Notes: generated from the sequence alone by a model not told the origin. A DNA stretch of 64,000 nt from Anaerolineae bacterium (GCA_018432315.1 JAHDLB010000010.1:1-64000); one strand, 5' to 3'. Positions 25,720 through 36,149 are shown, numbered from the stretch's first letter. Numbers and translations are program-made.

Positions 25720-27498
25720 TTACCGTTCGTTCTCTCCCACCACCGTCCGGATGTGGAGTTCTTCGAGTTGTTTCAGATCGGCTTCGGACGGCGCCCCGGC
25801 CATCAGGTCGGCGGCCTGCTGCGTCTTGGGGAAGGCGATCACCTCGCGGATGTTCGGCTCGCCCGCCAGCAGCATCACGAGCCGGTCGATGCCGGGCGCG
25901 ATCCCGCCGTGGGGCGGGGTGCCGAACTCAAACGCTTCCAGCATGTGGCCGAAGCGCTCCCTGGCAACCGCCTCATCCAGGCCGATCAGGCCAAACACTT
26001 TTTCCTGAACCGCGCGGTCGTGGATACGGATGCTACCGCCGGCAATCTCGTACCCGTTGCAGGCCAGGTCGTACTGCTGGCCGCGCACCTTGCCGGGGTC
26101 GCTGTCGAGCAGGGCCAGGTCTTCCCACATCGGCGCGGTGAACAGGTGATGGCTGGGGTCCCAGCGGTTTTCGTCGGCGTTCCACTCGAACAGCGGGAAG
26201 TCGATCACCCAACAGAACGCGACTTTGTTGGGGTCGGCCAGGTCCAGCCGCGCGGCCATTTCGCGCCGCAGCGTGTCCAACACGTCGCAGACGACGGTTT
26301 CCGTATCGGCGGCGAACAGGATCAGGTCACCGGGTGTCGCGCCCGCGCGTTCGACCACCGCCTTGAGTTGGTCCTCGCTGAAGAACTTGGCGATCGGCGA
26401 GCGGACGTCGCCGTTTTCCTCGATCGCCATCCAGGCCAGCCCTTTGGCTCCGGCGGTCCTGGCGATCTCTTCCAGCTCGCCAAGCTGTTTGCGGCTGTAC
26501 GTCCCACAGCCGGGCACGCAGATGGCGCGCACCGGGTTGCCGGCGCTTACGGTGTCGGCGAAGACGCGGAACTCGGTCTGGCCCGCGATGGCGCTCAGGT
26601 CGACGATCTCCAGGCCGTAGCGCAGGTCGGGCTTGTCGGTCCCATAGCGGGCCAGGGCTTCGGCGTGCGACAGGCGCGGGAAGGGCCTGGTCACCAGCTC
26701 GCGGTCGGTCACTTCCTCGACCAGCCGGGTCATCATGCCTTCGATCAGGTCCAGCACGTCCTCGCGCTCGACGAAGCTCATTTCGAGGTCGAGCTGGGTG
26801 AATTCCGGCTGGCGGTCGCCGCGCTGGTCCTCGTCGCGGAAGCAGCGCGCGATCTGGAAATAGCGCTCGTACCCGGCCACCATCAGCAACTGCTTGAGTT
26901 GTTGGGGGCTTTGGGGCAGCGCATAGAACTTGCCGGGATGCACGCGGCTGGGCACCAGGTAATCGCGGGCGCCTTCGGGCGTGGTCTTGAACAGGATCGG
27001 AGTTTCGATCTCGACGAAACCGCGCTCGGACAGGTAGTTCCGGATGAAGCGAATCACGTTGTGGCGCAGCACGAGGTTAGACTGCATTGCCGGGCGGCGC
27101 AGGTCCAGGTAGCGGTAGCGCATCCGCAGCGCTTCTTCGACCTTCTCGTCCTTGTTGATGTAGAACGGCGGCGTCTTGGCGCGGTTCAGCACTTTCAGCT
27201 CGGACACGGCCAGCTCGACGTCGCCGGTTGGCAGATCGGGATTCTGCATGCCGTCCGGGCGCAGGATGACCGTCCCGGTGACCTGGATGACCCACTCCGA
27301 ACGAACCTCTTTCGCCAGTGCGTGCGCGTCAGGCGCGGTCTGCTGGTCCACCTTGATCTGGGTGATGCCCCAGCGGTCGCGCAGGTCGAGGAAGACCAGG
27401 CCGCCCTGATCGCGCCAGCGATGGACCCAGCCCGCCAGCGTGACTTGCTGCCCGGCGTGTGTAGCACGTAGTTCGCCGCAGTTGTGCGTCTTGAGCAT
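25720..27498 (-). CDS. aspS: Aspartyl-tRNA synthetase
   Basis: A 592-residue bacterial-type class II synthetase that charges tRNA-Asp. The N-terminal OB fold has [20 protein letters not shown]; motif 2 is [19 protein letters not shown]; the GAD insertion occupies about 290-420; motif 3 is [16 protein letters not shown]. Length is typical of the bacterial form with the GAD insert. GGGAG precedes the ATG. Whether it also charges tRNA-Asn (non-discriminating type) cannot be told from here. The tail tube gene follows closely downstream. Confidence 0.97.
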   Translation of the reverse strand: MLKTHNCGELRATHAGQQVTLAGWVHRWRDQGGLVFLDLRDRWGITQIKVDQQTAPDAHALAKEVRSEWVIQVTGTVILRPDGMQNPDLPTGDVELAVSELKVLNRAKTPPFYINKDEKVEEALRMRYRYLDLRRPAMQSNLVLRHNVIRFIRNYLSERGFVEIETPILFKTTPEGARDYLVPSRVHPGKFYALPQSPQQLKQLLMVAGYERYFQIARCFRDEDQRGDRQPEFTQLDLEMSFVEREDVLDLIEGMMTRLVEEVTDRELVTRPFPRLSHAEALARYGTDKPDLRYGLEIVDLSAIAGQTEFRVFADTVSAGNPVRAICVPGCGTYSRKQLGELEEIARTAGAKGLAWMAIEENGDVRSPIAKFFSEDQLKAVVERAGATPGDLILFAADTETVVCDVLDTLRREMAARLDLADPNKVAFCWVIDFPLFEWNADENRWDPSHHLFTAPMWEDLALLDSDPGKVRGQQYDLACNGYEIAGGSIRIHDRAVQEKVFGLIGLDEAVARERFGHMLEAFEFGTPPHGGIAPGIDRLVMLLAGEPNIREVIAFPKTQQAADLMAGAPSEADLKQLEELHIRTVVGENER

Positions 27499-27602
27499 GA
27501 GAGTACTCCCGTGTGTGGTGTGTTCAGGTGAGGATCACCTGCTAGCTTGTGGGCCAGCCCGAAATGCTGCGAAAAGAGTAACACACACTCCGGCTATCAG
27601 GC

Positions 27603-27638
27603 AACAAAAATGCCCCTGGATCGGGCGATCGCAGGGGC
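27603..27638 (-). terminator. Terminator after the DUF4870-like gene
   Basis: Arms GCCCCTG and CAGGGGC (27612-27618, 27632-27638) plus an inner GATCG/CGATC stem; on the minus strand ATTTTTGTTG follows. It isolates this gene from aspS. Confidence 0.88.
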
Positions 27639-27664
27639 GTGATGGGCCGGTTGGAGCGGTAGGG

Positions 27665-28435
27665 CTACAGGTTCGATACCCAGCCGCCATGCATCTGGTT
27701 TTCGACCCAGCGGGCCACGAACGGGATGCGGTAGTTGCGCCCGCCCCAGGTTTCGATGGCCGCGATCACCGAGTAGACGGTCATTCCCAGCGGCAGGAGC
27801 AGGGTTGCCAGGATGAAGATCGGGTAGGCGATGATCACCAGCGGCAGCAGGACGATGCCCACCAGCACGATCAACAGGAGCGCGGACAGGATCAGCAGGA
27901 TGATCCACATGAACGTCCCGGCCAGGATCAGACCTACGAACCCGATAGTGCCGACCAGTTGGATGGTAAAGGCTTGCAGCGCGTGGAAGGCCACGTATTC
28001 CGAGCGGTTGCGGAACGAGAAGTAGATCAACAGCGGCACGAACATCGTGATCAGCACGCCCGCGCCCGCGCTGCCCAGGGCCACCAGCGCCGTCAGCAGC
28101 GTGCTGGCGTGGGCCAGCGTGGCCCATTTGCGCTCGTTGGCGTCCACTGACGCCGGGTCGTGATGCCGTTTGGCCTTGTAGGGCATGGCCACACGGGCCG
28201 GTGGCGCGCCGGTATCTTCCAGGCGCCGGCGGCCCCCATAATAGCGCTCCTCGTATTCATCCACGACGTCGCGCGTGTTGTGCAGCTCCTCCGACACGCG
28301 GCGCTTGACGTCGTGCATGGCGTCGCGGATGCGCGACGGGATAGGCGTGCCCTCGCCCTCTGTGCTCTGGATCTTGGGCGGTTCGCCGGGCGTTTCGCCG
28401 CCTTCCAGGTTATGCAACCGATCGTGGTCTTCCAT
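27665..28435 (-). CDS. DUF4870-type membrane protein with charged N-terminal region
   Basis: A 256-residue protein. Residues 1-115 are soluble and highly charged, with a heptad-like helix around MHDVKRRVSEELHNTRDVVDEY. The C-terminal half has three or four membrane helices, and KWATLAHASTLLTAL and RSEYVAFHALQAFTIQ are typical of the DUF4870/Tic20-like family, whose function is not established. The ATG at 28435 is preceded by GAGGAG at seven bases. Confidence 0.82.
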   Translation of the reverse strand: MEDHDRLHNLEGGETPGEPPKIQSTEGEGTPIPSRIRDAMHDVKRRVSEELHNTRDVVDEYEERYYGGRRRLEDTGAPPARVAMPYKAKRHHDPASVDANERKWATLAHASTLLTALVALGSAGAGVLITMFVPLLIYFSFRNRSEYVAFHALQAFTIQLVGTIGFVGLILAGTFMWIILLILSALLLIVLVGIVLLPLVIIAYPIFILATLLLPLGMTVYSVIAAIETWGGRNYRIPFVARWVENQMHGGWVSNL

Positions 28436-28583
28436 TCTTGCACTCCTCACATGGGTTCCGGTTTTATCCCCGATCAACCAGACCAGGAGATTGATGACGC
28501 TCATTTCACTAGTTAATACGCAGCAAAGCGGGTCTGGGTTGCGCGCTGTTCTGCGGTATACTTGCCGCGCTGAGGAGGGACGT

Positions 28584-28808
28584 ATGCTAAAACGGGTTCT
28601 GAGCGCGGACTTTACACTCACCAAGCGGCACCTGGGCGCGCTGTTCATCCTGGGCGGGCTGGTCGTCGGAATCGGCATCCCCGTGTCGGACGCGCTGCAA
28701 TCCCAGCCGGACGGGTTTGGGACGCTCCAGCAGATCGGCACGCTGTTGGCCGTGGCGAGCGTGGCGATCGGCGTGACGTTGTGGCCCTTGGGCGATCGAC
28801 CTGCGTAA
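28584..28808 (+). CDS. Small two-helix membrane protein
   Basis: A 74-residue protein beginning MLKRVLSADFTLTKRHLG. It has two hydrophobic segments (about 17-35 and 50-67) joined by a polar loop with GFGTLQQ. A strong AGGAGG lies six bases ahead of the ATG, which supports it being real although the function is unknown. It ends five bases before the GT-C gene at 28813 and is probably its operon partner. Confidence 0.7.
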   Translation: MLKRVLSADFTLTKRHLGALFILGGLVVGIGIPVSDALQSQPDGFGTLQQIGTLLAVASVAIGVTLWPLGDRPA

Positions 28809-28812
28809 GACG

Positions 28813-30726
28813 ATGGCGATGACCGGACGACAACCCATCGACCAGGACCGGGCGGGCCGGGGGTGGCAGTGGGCCAGCCGCGCTCTGTTCGCGCTGGCGA
28901 TCGCGCTGCTGGTGGGGCATTTCCTGATCTACGTCCACTTCGCGGTGGGCGTTATGCGTTTCCCGTTCGATTACGACCAGGGCGAGGGCTTCGAGCTGGT
29001 CGATACGATCATGTTCAGCGAGGGCGAGTGGCCGTACCGGGATAACGAAACGTACCCGTTCTATGCCAGCAACTACCCGCCGCTCTTTCACGTGATTCTC
29101 GTGCCGTTCGCGTGGCTGTTCGGCCCGGCGTACTGGTACGGACGGCTGGTGGGGTTCGTCGCCACGTTGATCACGGCGGCGGCCATCGGCTGGATCGTCT
29201 TCCGCGAGGGACGCCACCGCCCGCTGGCGGTCATGGCCGGGCTGGCCTACCTGGCGTCGAATTACATCTACCACGTGGGTCCGCTGTTCCGGCAGCACAT
29301 CTCGATGGTCCTGTTCGAGACGCTGGCGATCCTGGTCCTGGCGCACGTGACCGAGGGGCAGGACGTCCGGCGGCGGCGCTGGACGATGGCGGCGGGCCTG
29401 CTGCTGCTCCTGGCGGCGGGATACACCAAGCAGCTCGCCCTGGCGACGTGCATCGCGGTCTTCGTCTTCCTGTTCGTGCGCAATCCGCGCCGGAGCGTCG
29501 CCTGGGGCGTGGTGTTTGCGGGGGCGGCGGGCCTCCTGTTCGTGTGGATCAACGTCGCGACCGGCGGCGAGTGGTGGGCGAACATCATCGCCGCCAACGT
29601 GAACGAGTACTTCCTCCAGCAGTTCATCGACCTGTTCGAGCAGTGGTTCCGGCTGCATTACGCCCTGGTCATCCCGGCGGGGCTGTTCGCGCTCTACGAG
29701 CTTTATTTCGACCGGCTCTCGCTGTACAGCGTGTGGTGGGCACTGGCGGTGGCGAACACGGCGCTGTCCGGCAAATGGGGCGCGGGCGACAGCTATTTCG
29801 CAACGGCGATCGCGGCGACGTGCGTCCTGTCCGGCATCTTCGCGGCGCGGACGGTGCGCGGGGACTGGCAGTTCCCCGACAACTACCTCGCGCGCGCCCT
29901 GGCCCGCCCGCGAGCCTTCACGGCGCGGCACCGCCGGTCGCTGCTGCGCGGCGCAGGGGTGATCGTCCCGGCGGTTTACGTGCTGTATGCGGCCAGCGTG
30001 GTGAAAATGCCGACCGAAGGACGCTTCTTCGGTGCGCTGTCGGATGCGCTGGGGCTGGAATCGAGCTACGGCGACCGTTACGCATTCTACGATGCGGCGG
30101 GGTGGGTGCCCGGCTACGCCACGATCGGGCACGTGCCGTCGCAAACGGACATCGACAACGGCTGGCGGCTGGTGGACGTGATCCGGGCCAGCGAGCGCCC
30201 GGTGATGAGCGAGGAGGCCGGGTTCAGCCTCCAGGCGGATCGGGACGTGATCACCAACCCGACGCAGCTCAAGAACCTGTACGAAAACGACCTGTTCGAC
30301 CCCGCCAATCTCGTCGCAGCGATCCGCGCTCACGAGTTCGGCGCGATCATCTTCCGCGCCCAGTTCTACCCGCCGCCGGTGCTCGACGCGGCCTACGAGG
30401 CGTATTACCCGGACGAGACGATCCCCATGAACGGGTTCAACTACGAGGTGTGGCGGCCCGGCCCGCCCGCCGCGGAGCGCGACGCGCTGGCGGCTGGTTT
30501 GGGATCGCTGGGCGCGGGCGAGACGGCGACCCTCGACGTATCGCTGCCGGTCGAGCAGGCGGCGCGCTGGGCGGCGCACGCGCTGGCCTTTCACAACTGG
30601 GACGGGCCGGGGCTGGCGCGGCAGGGCGATTGCTACGCGGGGCAGGCCGAGAATGCCGCCTCCCGGCTGGTGGCCGAGGTCTGCCCGTCCGGAGAACGGG
30701 CGACGATCGCGCTGCGCGGGGAGTGA
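28813..30726 (+). CDS. GT-C fold membrane glycosyltransferase-like protein
   Basis: A 637-residue polytopic membrane protein. The first loop after helix one carries FDYDQGEGFELVDTI, an acidic motif in the place where GT39/GT83-type enzymes keep their catalytic Asp, followed by YASNYPPLFHVIL, also typical. About ten helices extend to residue 400; the C-terminal 230 residues are soluble. It is expected to transfer a sugar from a polyprenyl-phosphate donor on the outer face of the membrane. Six bases separate it from the next GT-C gene. Confidence 0.83.
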   Translation: MAMTGRQPIDQDRAGRGWQWASRALFALAIALLVGHFLIYVHFAVGVMRFPFDYDQGEGFELVDTIMFSEGEWPYRDNETYPFYASNYPPLFHVILVPFAWLFGPAYWYGRLVGFVATLITAAAIGWIVFREGRHRPLAVMAGLAYLASNYIYHVGPLFRQHISMVLFETLAILVLAHVTEGQDVRRRRWTMAAGLLLLLAAGYTKQLALATCIAVFVFLFVRNPRRSVAWGVVFAGAAGLLFVWINVATGGEWWANIIAANVNEYFLQQFIDLFEQWFRLHYALVIPAGLFALYELYFDRLSLYSVWWALAVANTALSGKWGAGDSYFATAIAATCVLSGIFAARTVRGDWQFPDNYLARALARPRAFTARHRRSLLRGAGVIVPAVYVLYAASVVKMPTEGRFFGALSDALGLESSYGDRYAFYDAAGWVPGYATIGHVPSQTDIDNGWRLVDVIRASERPVMSEEAGFSLQADRDVITNPTQLKNLYENDLFDPANLVAAIRAHEFGAIIFRAQFYPPPVLDAAYEAYYPDETIPMNGFNYEVWRPGPPAAERDALAAGLGSLGAGETATLDVSLPVEQAARWAAHALAFHNWDGPGLARQGDCYAGQAENAASRLVAEVCPSGERATIALRGE

Positions 30727-30732
30727 GGTCGG

Positions 30733-32652
30733 ATGGCTCGGCGGACTCTGGCGGTATCGACCGCGCTGCTGCTGGCGATTGCGGCGCTGCTGGTGGTGCA
30801 GTGGCCGGGCCGGAGCCTGTGGTACGACGAAACGGTGAACGCCTATTTCGCCGGGGAGAGTTGGTCCGCGATCTGGGAATGGTGCACCGCGATCGACAAC
30901 CAGGTGCCGCTGCATTTCGCCGCGCTAAAGGTGTGGGGCATGGGCCTCGGCACCGGGGAATTCGTGCTGCGGGCGTTCTCCTTCTTCTGCGCCCTGCTCG
31001 GCGCGGCGGGGCTCGTCGCCCTGGGGCAGCGCGTGGCCGGGCGGGCCTCCGCCGGGTGGCTGGCCGCGGCGGCGCTCGCGCTCAGCCAGAGTTTCCTGTA
31101 TGCCGCGTTCGAGGTCCGGGCCTACGGGCTGGCCCTGGCGCTGTTTGCCGTGTCGAGCGTTGTGCTGTGGAGCCTGTGGGAGCGCTATGCAGACGGGGCC
31201 CGCCCGCTCGATCGCGGCTACGCGGCCCGGCTGGCGCTTTACCTGGGGCTGGCGCTGGCGCTGGTCTACACGCACTATACCGGGGTCATCGCGCTGGCGG
31301 CGCACGGCGGCTACCTGGCATGGCGGACGCTACTCGCGCCGTCGCGTCGTCGCGCGACACTGCTGGCTCACCTGGGGCTGGGGCTGGCGCTGGGCTACGT
31401 GCCGTGGATGGTGGCGCTCGCCGGGCGTGACATCCGCGCCGGGACGGCCTACGCGGGGCGCATTCCCCCCGACGCGGCGCTGCGCACCTACGTCGATTTC
31501 TTCGCCTACGGGCAGCACCTGCTGCCGGAGGGCAGCTTCCCGTACGCGGGCGCGATCGCCGGGCTGGTGATCGCGTGCGGCGCGGCCTGGGCGATTGCCC
31601 GGCGGCGGGACCCCGCCCGGCTGCGCGCTGCGGCCCTGGCGGCCAGCCTGACGCTCGTGCCGCTGGCAGGGCTGGTGGTGATGGTGTACGCCGTCCAGGC
31701 CAAGCTGTCCGGCAGGCACGGCTGGCCGGCCTGGTTGGGCGCGGCCCTGGTGATCGGGCTGGGGCTGGCGGCGTTCGAGCCCCGGCGGTGGCTCCGGTGG
31801 CCGGTGTGGATCGCCGCGCTGGCGCTCGTCTGGCTGCCGTCCCGCGCCGCGCTGCGCCCGGTGTACGACAGCCACCTGCGCGAAGCGTTCGCCTATATCA
31901 ACGAACACGCGCAGGACGGCGACGTGCTGGTGCTGCGCGACGGGACGCTGTTCACGGCGGCGGAATACTACGGCGCGGCGATGCCATGGATCGGGCTGCC
32001 GCCCGACAGGCTGACCGACGTCGAGCGCACGCTGTTTTTCGACGAGGCGGCGGCTGATTTGCAGGCGCTGGTCGCGCGCGAAGAGGCGCGGCGGGTGTGG
32101 GTGGTGGCCTGGCAGGGGCACATCATGGATCCGCAGGACCTCGTCGCGGGCATCCTGGAGGTAATCGGCGATCCGCAGCCGATTGGCCGCCCGTTCGGGG
32201 ACGTGTTCGTGTCGATGTACACGCTCCGCGCTGAGCCGCGCGCCCTGGCCGAGCGCGTCGCCGGGATGCGCCCCGTCGTGCAGACACCGCCGGACGGGCC
32301 GATCTACCTGGGCGGCTACGTAGTGGAGCCCGGCCCGGTCATGCGTGGGGGGATCATTCACGTGCATACGTGGTGGCAGCGCGGCGCCACGGTCATGCCG
32401 GACATGCGCGTTAGCGTGCGGCTGTATAACGCTCGCGGGACGTTCTACACCCAACTCGACCAGCCGCCGGTCGCGCCGTGGTTCGGCCAGGAACATTGGC
32501 AGCCGGGCAGCCCGGTCCTCAGCCGTTTCACGCTGTGGATTCCCGCTGAGATTCCGGCGGAGACGCTGCACGTGCGCATGCTGCTGTACGACATGCCGGG
32601 AAGCTTCGAGCCGCTCCCGGTCGAGATCGGCACGATCGAGGTGCTGGAGTAG
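30733..32652 (+). CDS. GT-C fold membrane glycosyltransferase-like protein
   Basis: A 639-residue polytopic membrane protein, a second GT-C enzyme of the same operon. The motif SLWYDETVNAYFA near residue 30 contains the Asp-Glu pair of GT39-like enzymes, followed by NQVPLHFAALKVW and FVLRAFSFFCALLG. Eleven or so helices run to about residue 375. The soluble C-terminal part ends in a beta-rich stretch that resembles the end of the 13215-15620 protein (long Trp/Gln-rich strands such as HVHTWWQRGA). Acceptor unknown. Confidence 0.85.
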   Translation: MARRTLAVSTALLLAIAALLVVQWPGRSLWYDETVNAYFAGESWSAIWEWCTAIDNQVPLHFAALKVWGMGLGTGEFVLRAFSFFCALLGAAGLVALGQRVAGRASAGWLAAAALALSQSFLYAAFEVRAYGLALALFAVSSVVLWSLWERYADGARPLDRGYAARLALYLGLALALVYTHYTGVIALAAHGGYLAWRTLLAPSRRRATLLAHLGLGLALGYVPWMVALAGRDIRAGTAYAGRIPPDAALRTYVDFFAYGQHLLPEGSFPYAGAIAGLVIACGAAWAIARRRDPARLRAAALAASLTLVPLAGLVVMVYAVQAKLSGRHGWPAWLGAALVIGLGLAAFEPRRWLRWPVWIAALALVWLPSRAALRPVYDSHLREAFAYINEHAQDGDVLVLRDGTLFTAAEYYGAAMPWIGLPPDRLTDVERTLFFDEAAADLQALVAREEARRVWVVAWQGHIMDPQDLVAGILEVIGDPQPIGRPFGDVFVSMYTLRAEPRALAERVAGMRPVVQTPPDGPIYLGGYVVEPGPVMRGGIIHVHTWWQRGATVMPDMRVSVRLYNARGTFYTQLDQPPVAPWFGQEHWQPGSPVLSRFTLWIPAEIPAETLHVRMLLYDMPGSFEPLPVEIGTIEVLE

Positions 32653-32660
32653 GGGGAACC

Positions 32661-32688
32661 GTCCGCCCGGCAGCGCGACCGGGCGGAC
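32661..32688. terminator. Strong hairpin between convergent genes
   Basis: Ten-base perfect arms GTCCGCCCGG and CCGGGCGGAC with an eight-base loop lie between the GT-C operon and the DUF3068 gene. There is no T-run on either side; a bidirectional terminator is inferred from position. Confidence 0.55.
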
Positions 32689-32700
32689 AGCAGAGCAGGC

Positions 32701-33765
32701 TTACTCGACGGTAGGGGCCTTGCTGAGCACGAGCACGCCGCCCACGACGATCAGCAGCGCGCCGATGATGATCGCCACGATCGGGATCGTGGTGCCGAAC
32801 AACTCGATCTGGTTGGCCGCATCTTCGGCGTCTTGCTTGGCGTCCTGAACGGCCTCGTCGGTGGCCTGGTAGGTCAGGTCGAAGACGGTGACGCGCGAGG
32901 CGGCCCGTTGTTCCTCGCTCATGTTTGCCAGCAGCGGCGACATTTCCAGGAACTCGTCGCCCAGCCCGACCTTGCGCAGCTCGTGCTTGCGCGTGTCGAT
33001 CAGCACGCCGGTGTCCGGCTCGATCCAGTATTCGCCTTCGTACTCATAATAATATTGCAGCGGGATCGTCTCTTCTTCCCACTGGTCGAGCAGCACGGGG
33101 ATCATATTCTTCAGCGCGTCGCTCACGTCCGCGCCCTGGATCAACCCGGCGAACTGCTCTTTGGGCAGCGCGTTGGGCAGCCCCATCGCGGTGACAGCGT
33201 CCGGGTGGATCGGTCTGGCGGGGGCGCCGGCGGTGAAATAGTAGGTTGTGATCCCCGCGCGGTCGTGTTGCACTTCTTCCGAAAAAGCCAGCGTTACCGT
33301 ATCGCGGTAGTCGTCGCTCCAGCCAACATAGTCTTTCTTTTCGGTGTCGATCGGCCAGCCGAGCACCAGCCCCTCGCGCGGCCAAAAGCCTTCTTTGGAT
33401 GCCCATGCTTCCGGGTAAGTGTCGGAAACTTCCATCGACTTACGGTCGAGCGCGTAGTGCTTGACCAGCCGCTGCAGCGGCTCGCCGCCGGCGAGCAGAA
33501 TCTGCTCCTCGTACACCAGCGCCACATCGCCATCGACTTCCTCGGTGCGGAAGTTACGGTTCAGCTCCACGTCCAGATCGGTCATGAACTCGAAGGTGGC
33601 CGGATTCAACAGCACCGGCATGGTGCCGCTGTAGGTGCGGGTCGTATCGACGTCGTCCGGAAACTGCTTCATGCCGGGGACCACTACCAGCATCAGCACC
33701 AGCCCGGCCACAATCAGGATGGCGCCAACGAGGGCGATGATTCCCCCCAGGGTTCTGCGACTCAT
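32701..33765 (-). CDS. DUF3068 / PorA-family membrane protein
   Basis: A 354-residue protein with one helix at each end (about 7-30 and 325-348) and a large extracytoplasmic domain between them, in the topology of DUF3068. Typical segments are TYSGTMPVLLNPATFEF, ALVYEEQILLAGG, EGLVLGWPIDTEKKDYVGW and EYWIEPDTGVLIDTRKHE. The family is common in Actinobacteria and also occurs in Chloroflexi; its biochemical role is not established. It is divergent from cysC across an AT-rich region holding an 18-base tandem repeat. Confidence 0.85.
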   Translation of the reverse strand: MSRRTLGGIIALVGAILIVAGLVLMLVVVPGMKQFPDDVDTTRTYSGTMPVLLNPATFEFMTDLDVELNRNFRTEEVDGDVALVYEEQILLAGGEPLQRLVKHYALDRKSMEVSDTYPEAWASKEGFWPREGLVLGWPIDTEKKDYVGWSDDYRDTVTLAFSEEVQHDRAGITTYYFTAGAPARPIHPDAVTAMGLPNALPKEQFAGLIQGADVSDALKNMIPVLLDQWEEETIPLQYYYEYEGEYWIEPDTGVLIDTRKHELRKVGLGDEFLEMSPLLANMSEEQRAASRVTVFDLTYQATDEAVQDAKQDAEDAANQIELFGTTIPIVAIIIGALLIVVGGVLVLSKAPTVE

Positions 33766-33818
33766 GCTACTGCCTCCTTGTTGCTTATTGCGCGTTTGTT
33801 TGCGGAGTGGATGGAGTA

Positions 33819-33854
33819 AACAATAGTCTACTTGTTAACAATTGTCTACTTTTT
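33819..33854. repeat. 18-base tandem repeat with internal palindrome, likely operator
   Basis: Two adjacent 18-base units, AACAATAGTCTACTTGTT and AACAATTGTCTACTTTTT, differ at three positions. Their junction forms the perfect palindrome TTGTTAACAA (33832-33841). It is strikingly AT-rich for this genome and lies between the divergent DUF3068 and cysC genes. On the minus strand TAGACA and TATTGT are 17 bases apart within it, a possible promoter for the DUF3068 gene. Confidence 0.5.
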
Positions 33855-33894
33855 CCAGGGGCGCGGTTTCAATCCTTTTCTGCCGGGCCAAGTG

Positions 33895-33903
33895 TGGTAC
33901 AAT
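33895..33903 (+). promoter_or_regulatory. Extended -10 promoter element for cysC
   Basis: TGGTACAAT (extended -10, hexamer at 33898-33903) lies about 90 bases before the cysC start. No convincing -35 is present, which is tolerated with an extended -10. Confidence 0.4.
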
Positions 33904-33991
33904 GGCGAAGTCGCGGCCCGCCAGGGCCGCCTGCATGTGGATGCCGGCTGTTTCCGCGCGAAACGGCCAGAGTCGAGGACAATTGACTGAT

Positions 33992-34546
<555 letters not shown>

Positions 34547-34571
34547 CTGCAAGCTCGTCGCAGAACGAGGT

Positions 34572-36062
34572 TCACAGCCCCAGCGAGACATCGTCGGGGC
34601 TGATTTTTTGTCCCCTCTGGCGTGGGAACTCGCGCGCCTGCCACAGGCTGGAGATCCCCAGGCCGCCGAAGGCAACCACATAAACGGCCATGTAGGGAAC
34701 CATCGCCGGGAAACGCGCGGCAGCGATCAACAGCCCCAGCACGCCATAGCCGCACAGCGCGAACTCGCCGGCGGTCGTCCAGTCGGGCCGAATGGCGTAC
34801 GCCAGGCTGGCGGGCCGGTCGTGGCGGTGAACTACGTGGAACTTGGGCGTGCGGACGAAAGCCCGGCTGCCGGTTCCGGTCAGCCCTTCGATCACGGCGC
34901 GGGAATTGCTCAGCATCATGGCGGTGCTCAGCAGCATCAGCGCGGGGAAGCGCGCGAGCCGCCGCGGCCAGTCCGGGTAGAGCGCCATCTGGCCGAGCGC
35001 GATGATCAGCGGCGGGGCCAGCCCGGCGATCCCCAGCGGGCCGAGCGGGAGCCGCGCCAGCAGGCCGGTGAGCAGCACGGGCGGGGTGAGCAGGAACAGC
35101 AGCAGCACGAACGGCTGGATCGCGTACTGGCCCAGGTGGAGCAGGCCCATCCATTTTTGCAGCGGCGTCAGGTCTGCGCGCAGCAGCGCCCCGGCGTGCT
35201 TGCGCAGGCACTGCGTCGAGCCTTTGGCCCAGCGCGCCTGCTGGACCTTGTAGGCGGTGAGCTGCGGCGGCACTTCGCCGGGCACGGCAACGTCGACCAC
35301 GTAGCGGAAGCGCCAGCCCTTCAGAAAGGCGCGGTAGCTCAGGTCGAGGTCTTCGGTGAGGGTATCCGCCGACCACCCGCCCGCGTCCTCGATCACGTCC
35401 CGCCGCCAGATCCCGCCGGTGCCGTTCATCGCCATTGGCAGCCCGGCGCGGCTGCGCGCCACCTGCTCGACGGCAAAATGCTGGTCGATTGCCAGCACCT
35501 GGGCGCGGGTGAGCAGGTTGTACCCATCGTTGAGGTGCGACCAGCGCGACTGGACCAGCCCCACCGCCGGGTCGGCGTTGAAGTGCGGCATGGTGCGCCG
35601 CAGGAAATCGGGCGCGGGGATGAAATCGGCGTCGAACACGCCGACGCAGTCGGTTGTTACCCGCGCCAGCCCATAGGCCAGCGCCCCGGCCTTGTAGCCG
35701 GTCCGGTCCGGCCTGCGGATCAGCTCGATGTTCAGGCCCTTGCGCCGCCATTCGCGCACCTTGCGGCGGAGCAGGGCGGTCGTCTCGTCGGTGGAATCGT
35801 CGAGCACCTGCACGGCGAGCTTGTCGCGCGGATAGTCGAGCGCGCCGATGGCGTCGGTCAGGCGCTGGACGACGTGCCGCTCGTTGTAGATGGGGAGCTG
35901 TACGGTGACCGGCAGCAGGTCGTCGTCGGTGACCGGCGGCGCTGCGGGTGCCTGGCGGCGCGTGCGGAGGTAAAGCGCGATTAGCACGAAGAAGCTGCCC
36001 GAATACAGCGCGATGACCGCCGAAGCCCCCACGTATCCCAGCCCCAACAGGCTCTCCACCAT
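34572..36062 (-). CDS. Cellulose-synthase-like GT2 membrane glycosyltransferase
   Basis: A 496-residue processive-type GT2 enzyme. One N-terminal helix is followed by the GT-A domain: VTVQLPIYNERHVVQRL, the UDP-binding Asp in VLDDSTDET, DXD-like VFDADFIP, the catalytic TEDLDLSYR and the product-channel motif QQARWAKG (QxxRW). Four or five helices follow from about residue 310. The pattern fits CslA/glucomannan-synthase-like and BcsA-like enzymes that extend a beta-linked polymer while exporting it. No PilZ domain or BcsB partner is present. ATG at 36062 with GAGA ahead is preferred over the TTG two codons upstream. Confidence 0.9.
   Translation of the reverse strand: MVESLLGLGYVGASAVIALYSGSFFVLIALYLRTRRQAPAAPPVTDDDLLPVTVQLPIYNERHVVQRLTDAIGALDYPRDKLAVQVLDDSTDETTALLRRKVREWRRKGLNIELIRRPDRTGYKAGALAYGLARVTTDCVGVFDADFIPAPDFLRRTMPHFNADPAVGLVQSRWSHLNDGYNLLTRAQVLAIDQHFAVEQVARSRAGLPMAMNGTGGIWRRDVIEDAGGWSADTLTEDLDLSYRAFLKGWRFRYVVDVAVPGEVPPQLTAYKVQQARWAKGSTQCLRKHAGALLRADLTPLQKWMGLLHLGQYAIQPFVLLLFLLTPPVLLTGLLARLPLGPLGIAGLAPPLIIALGQMALYPDWPRRLARFPALMLLSTAMMLSNSRAVIEGLTGTGSRAFVRTPKFHVVHRHDRPASLAYAIRPDWTTAGEFALCGYGVLGLLIAAARFPAMVPYMAVYVVAFGGLGISSLWQAREFPRQRGQKISPDDVSLGL
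34575..34609 (+). terminator. cysC terminator lying inside the end of the convergent GT2 gene
   Basis: Arms CAGCCCC and GGGGCTG (ending at 34602) followed by ATTTTTTG on the plus strand. The same bases encode the last residues (PDDVSLGL) of the convergent GT2 gene. Confidence 0.8.
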
Positions 36063-36149
36063 CGCCAATTCTCACGTCTCCGTGTATGGAATGCCACCAC
36101 CAGCAGACGGACAATCGTAGCGCCGGATGCGCCGACGATCAAGGGCGCG

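Noticed and set aside
27519-27535. Small hairpin AGGTGA-TCC-TCACCT in the aspS leader as a T-box riboswitch
   Set aside because: The leader is only about 100 bases and no T-box sequence, specifier loop or antiterminator pair is visible.
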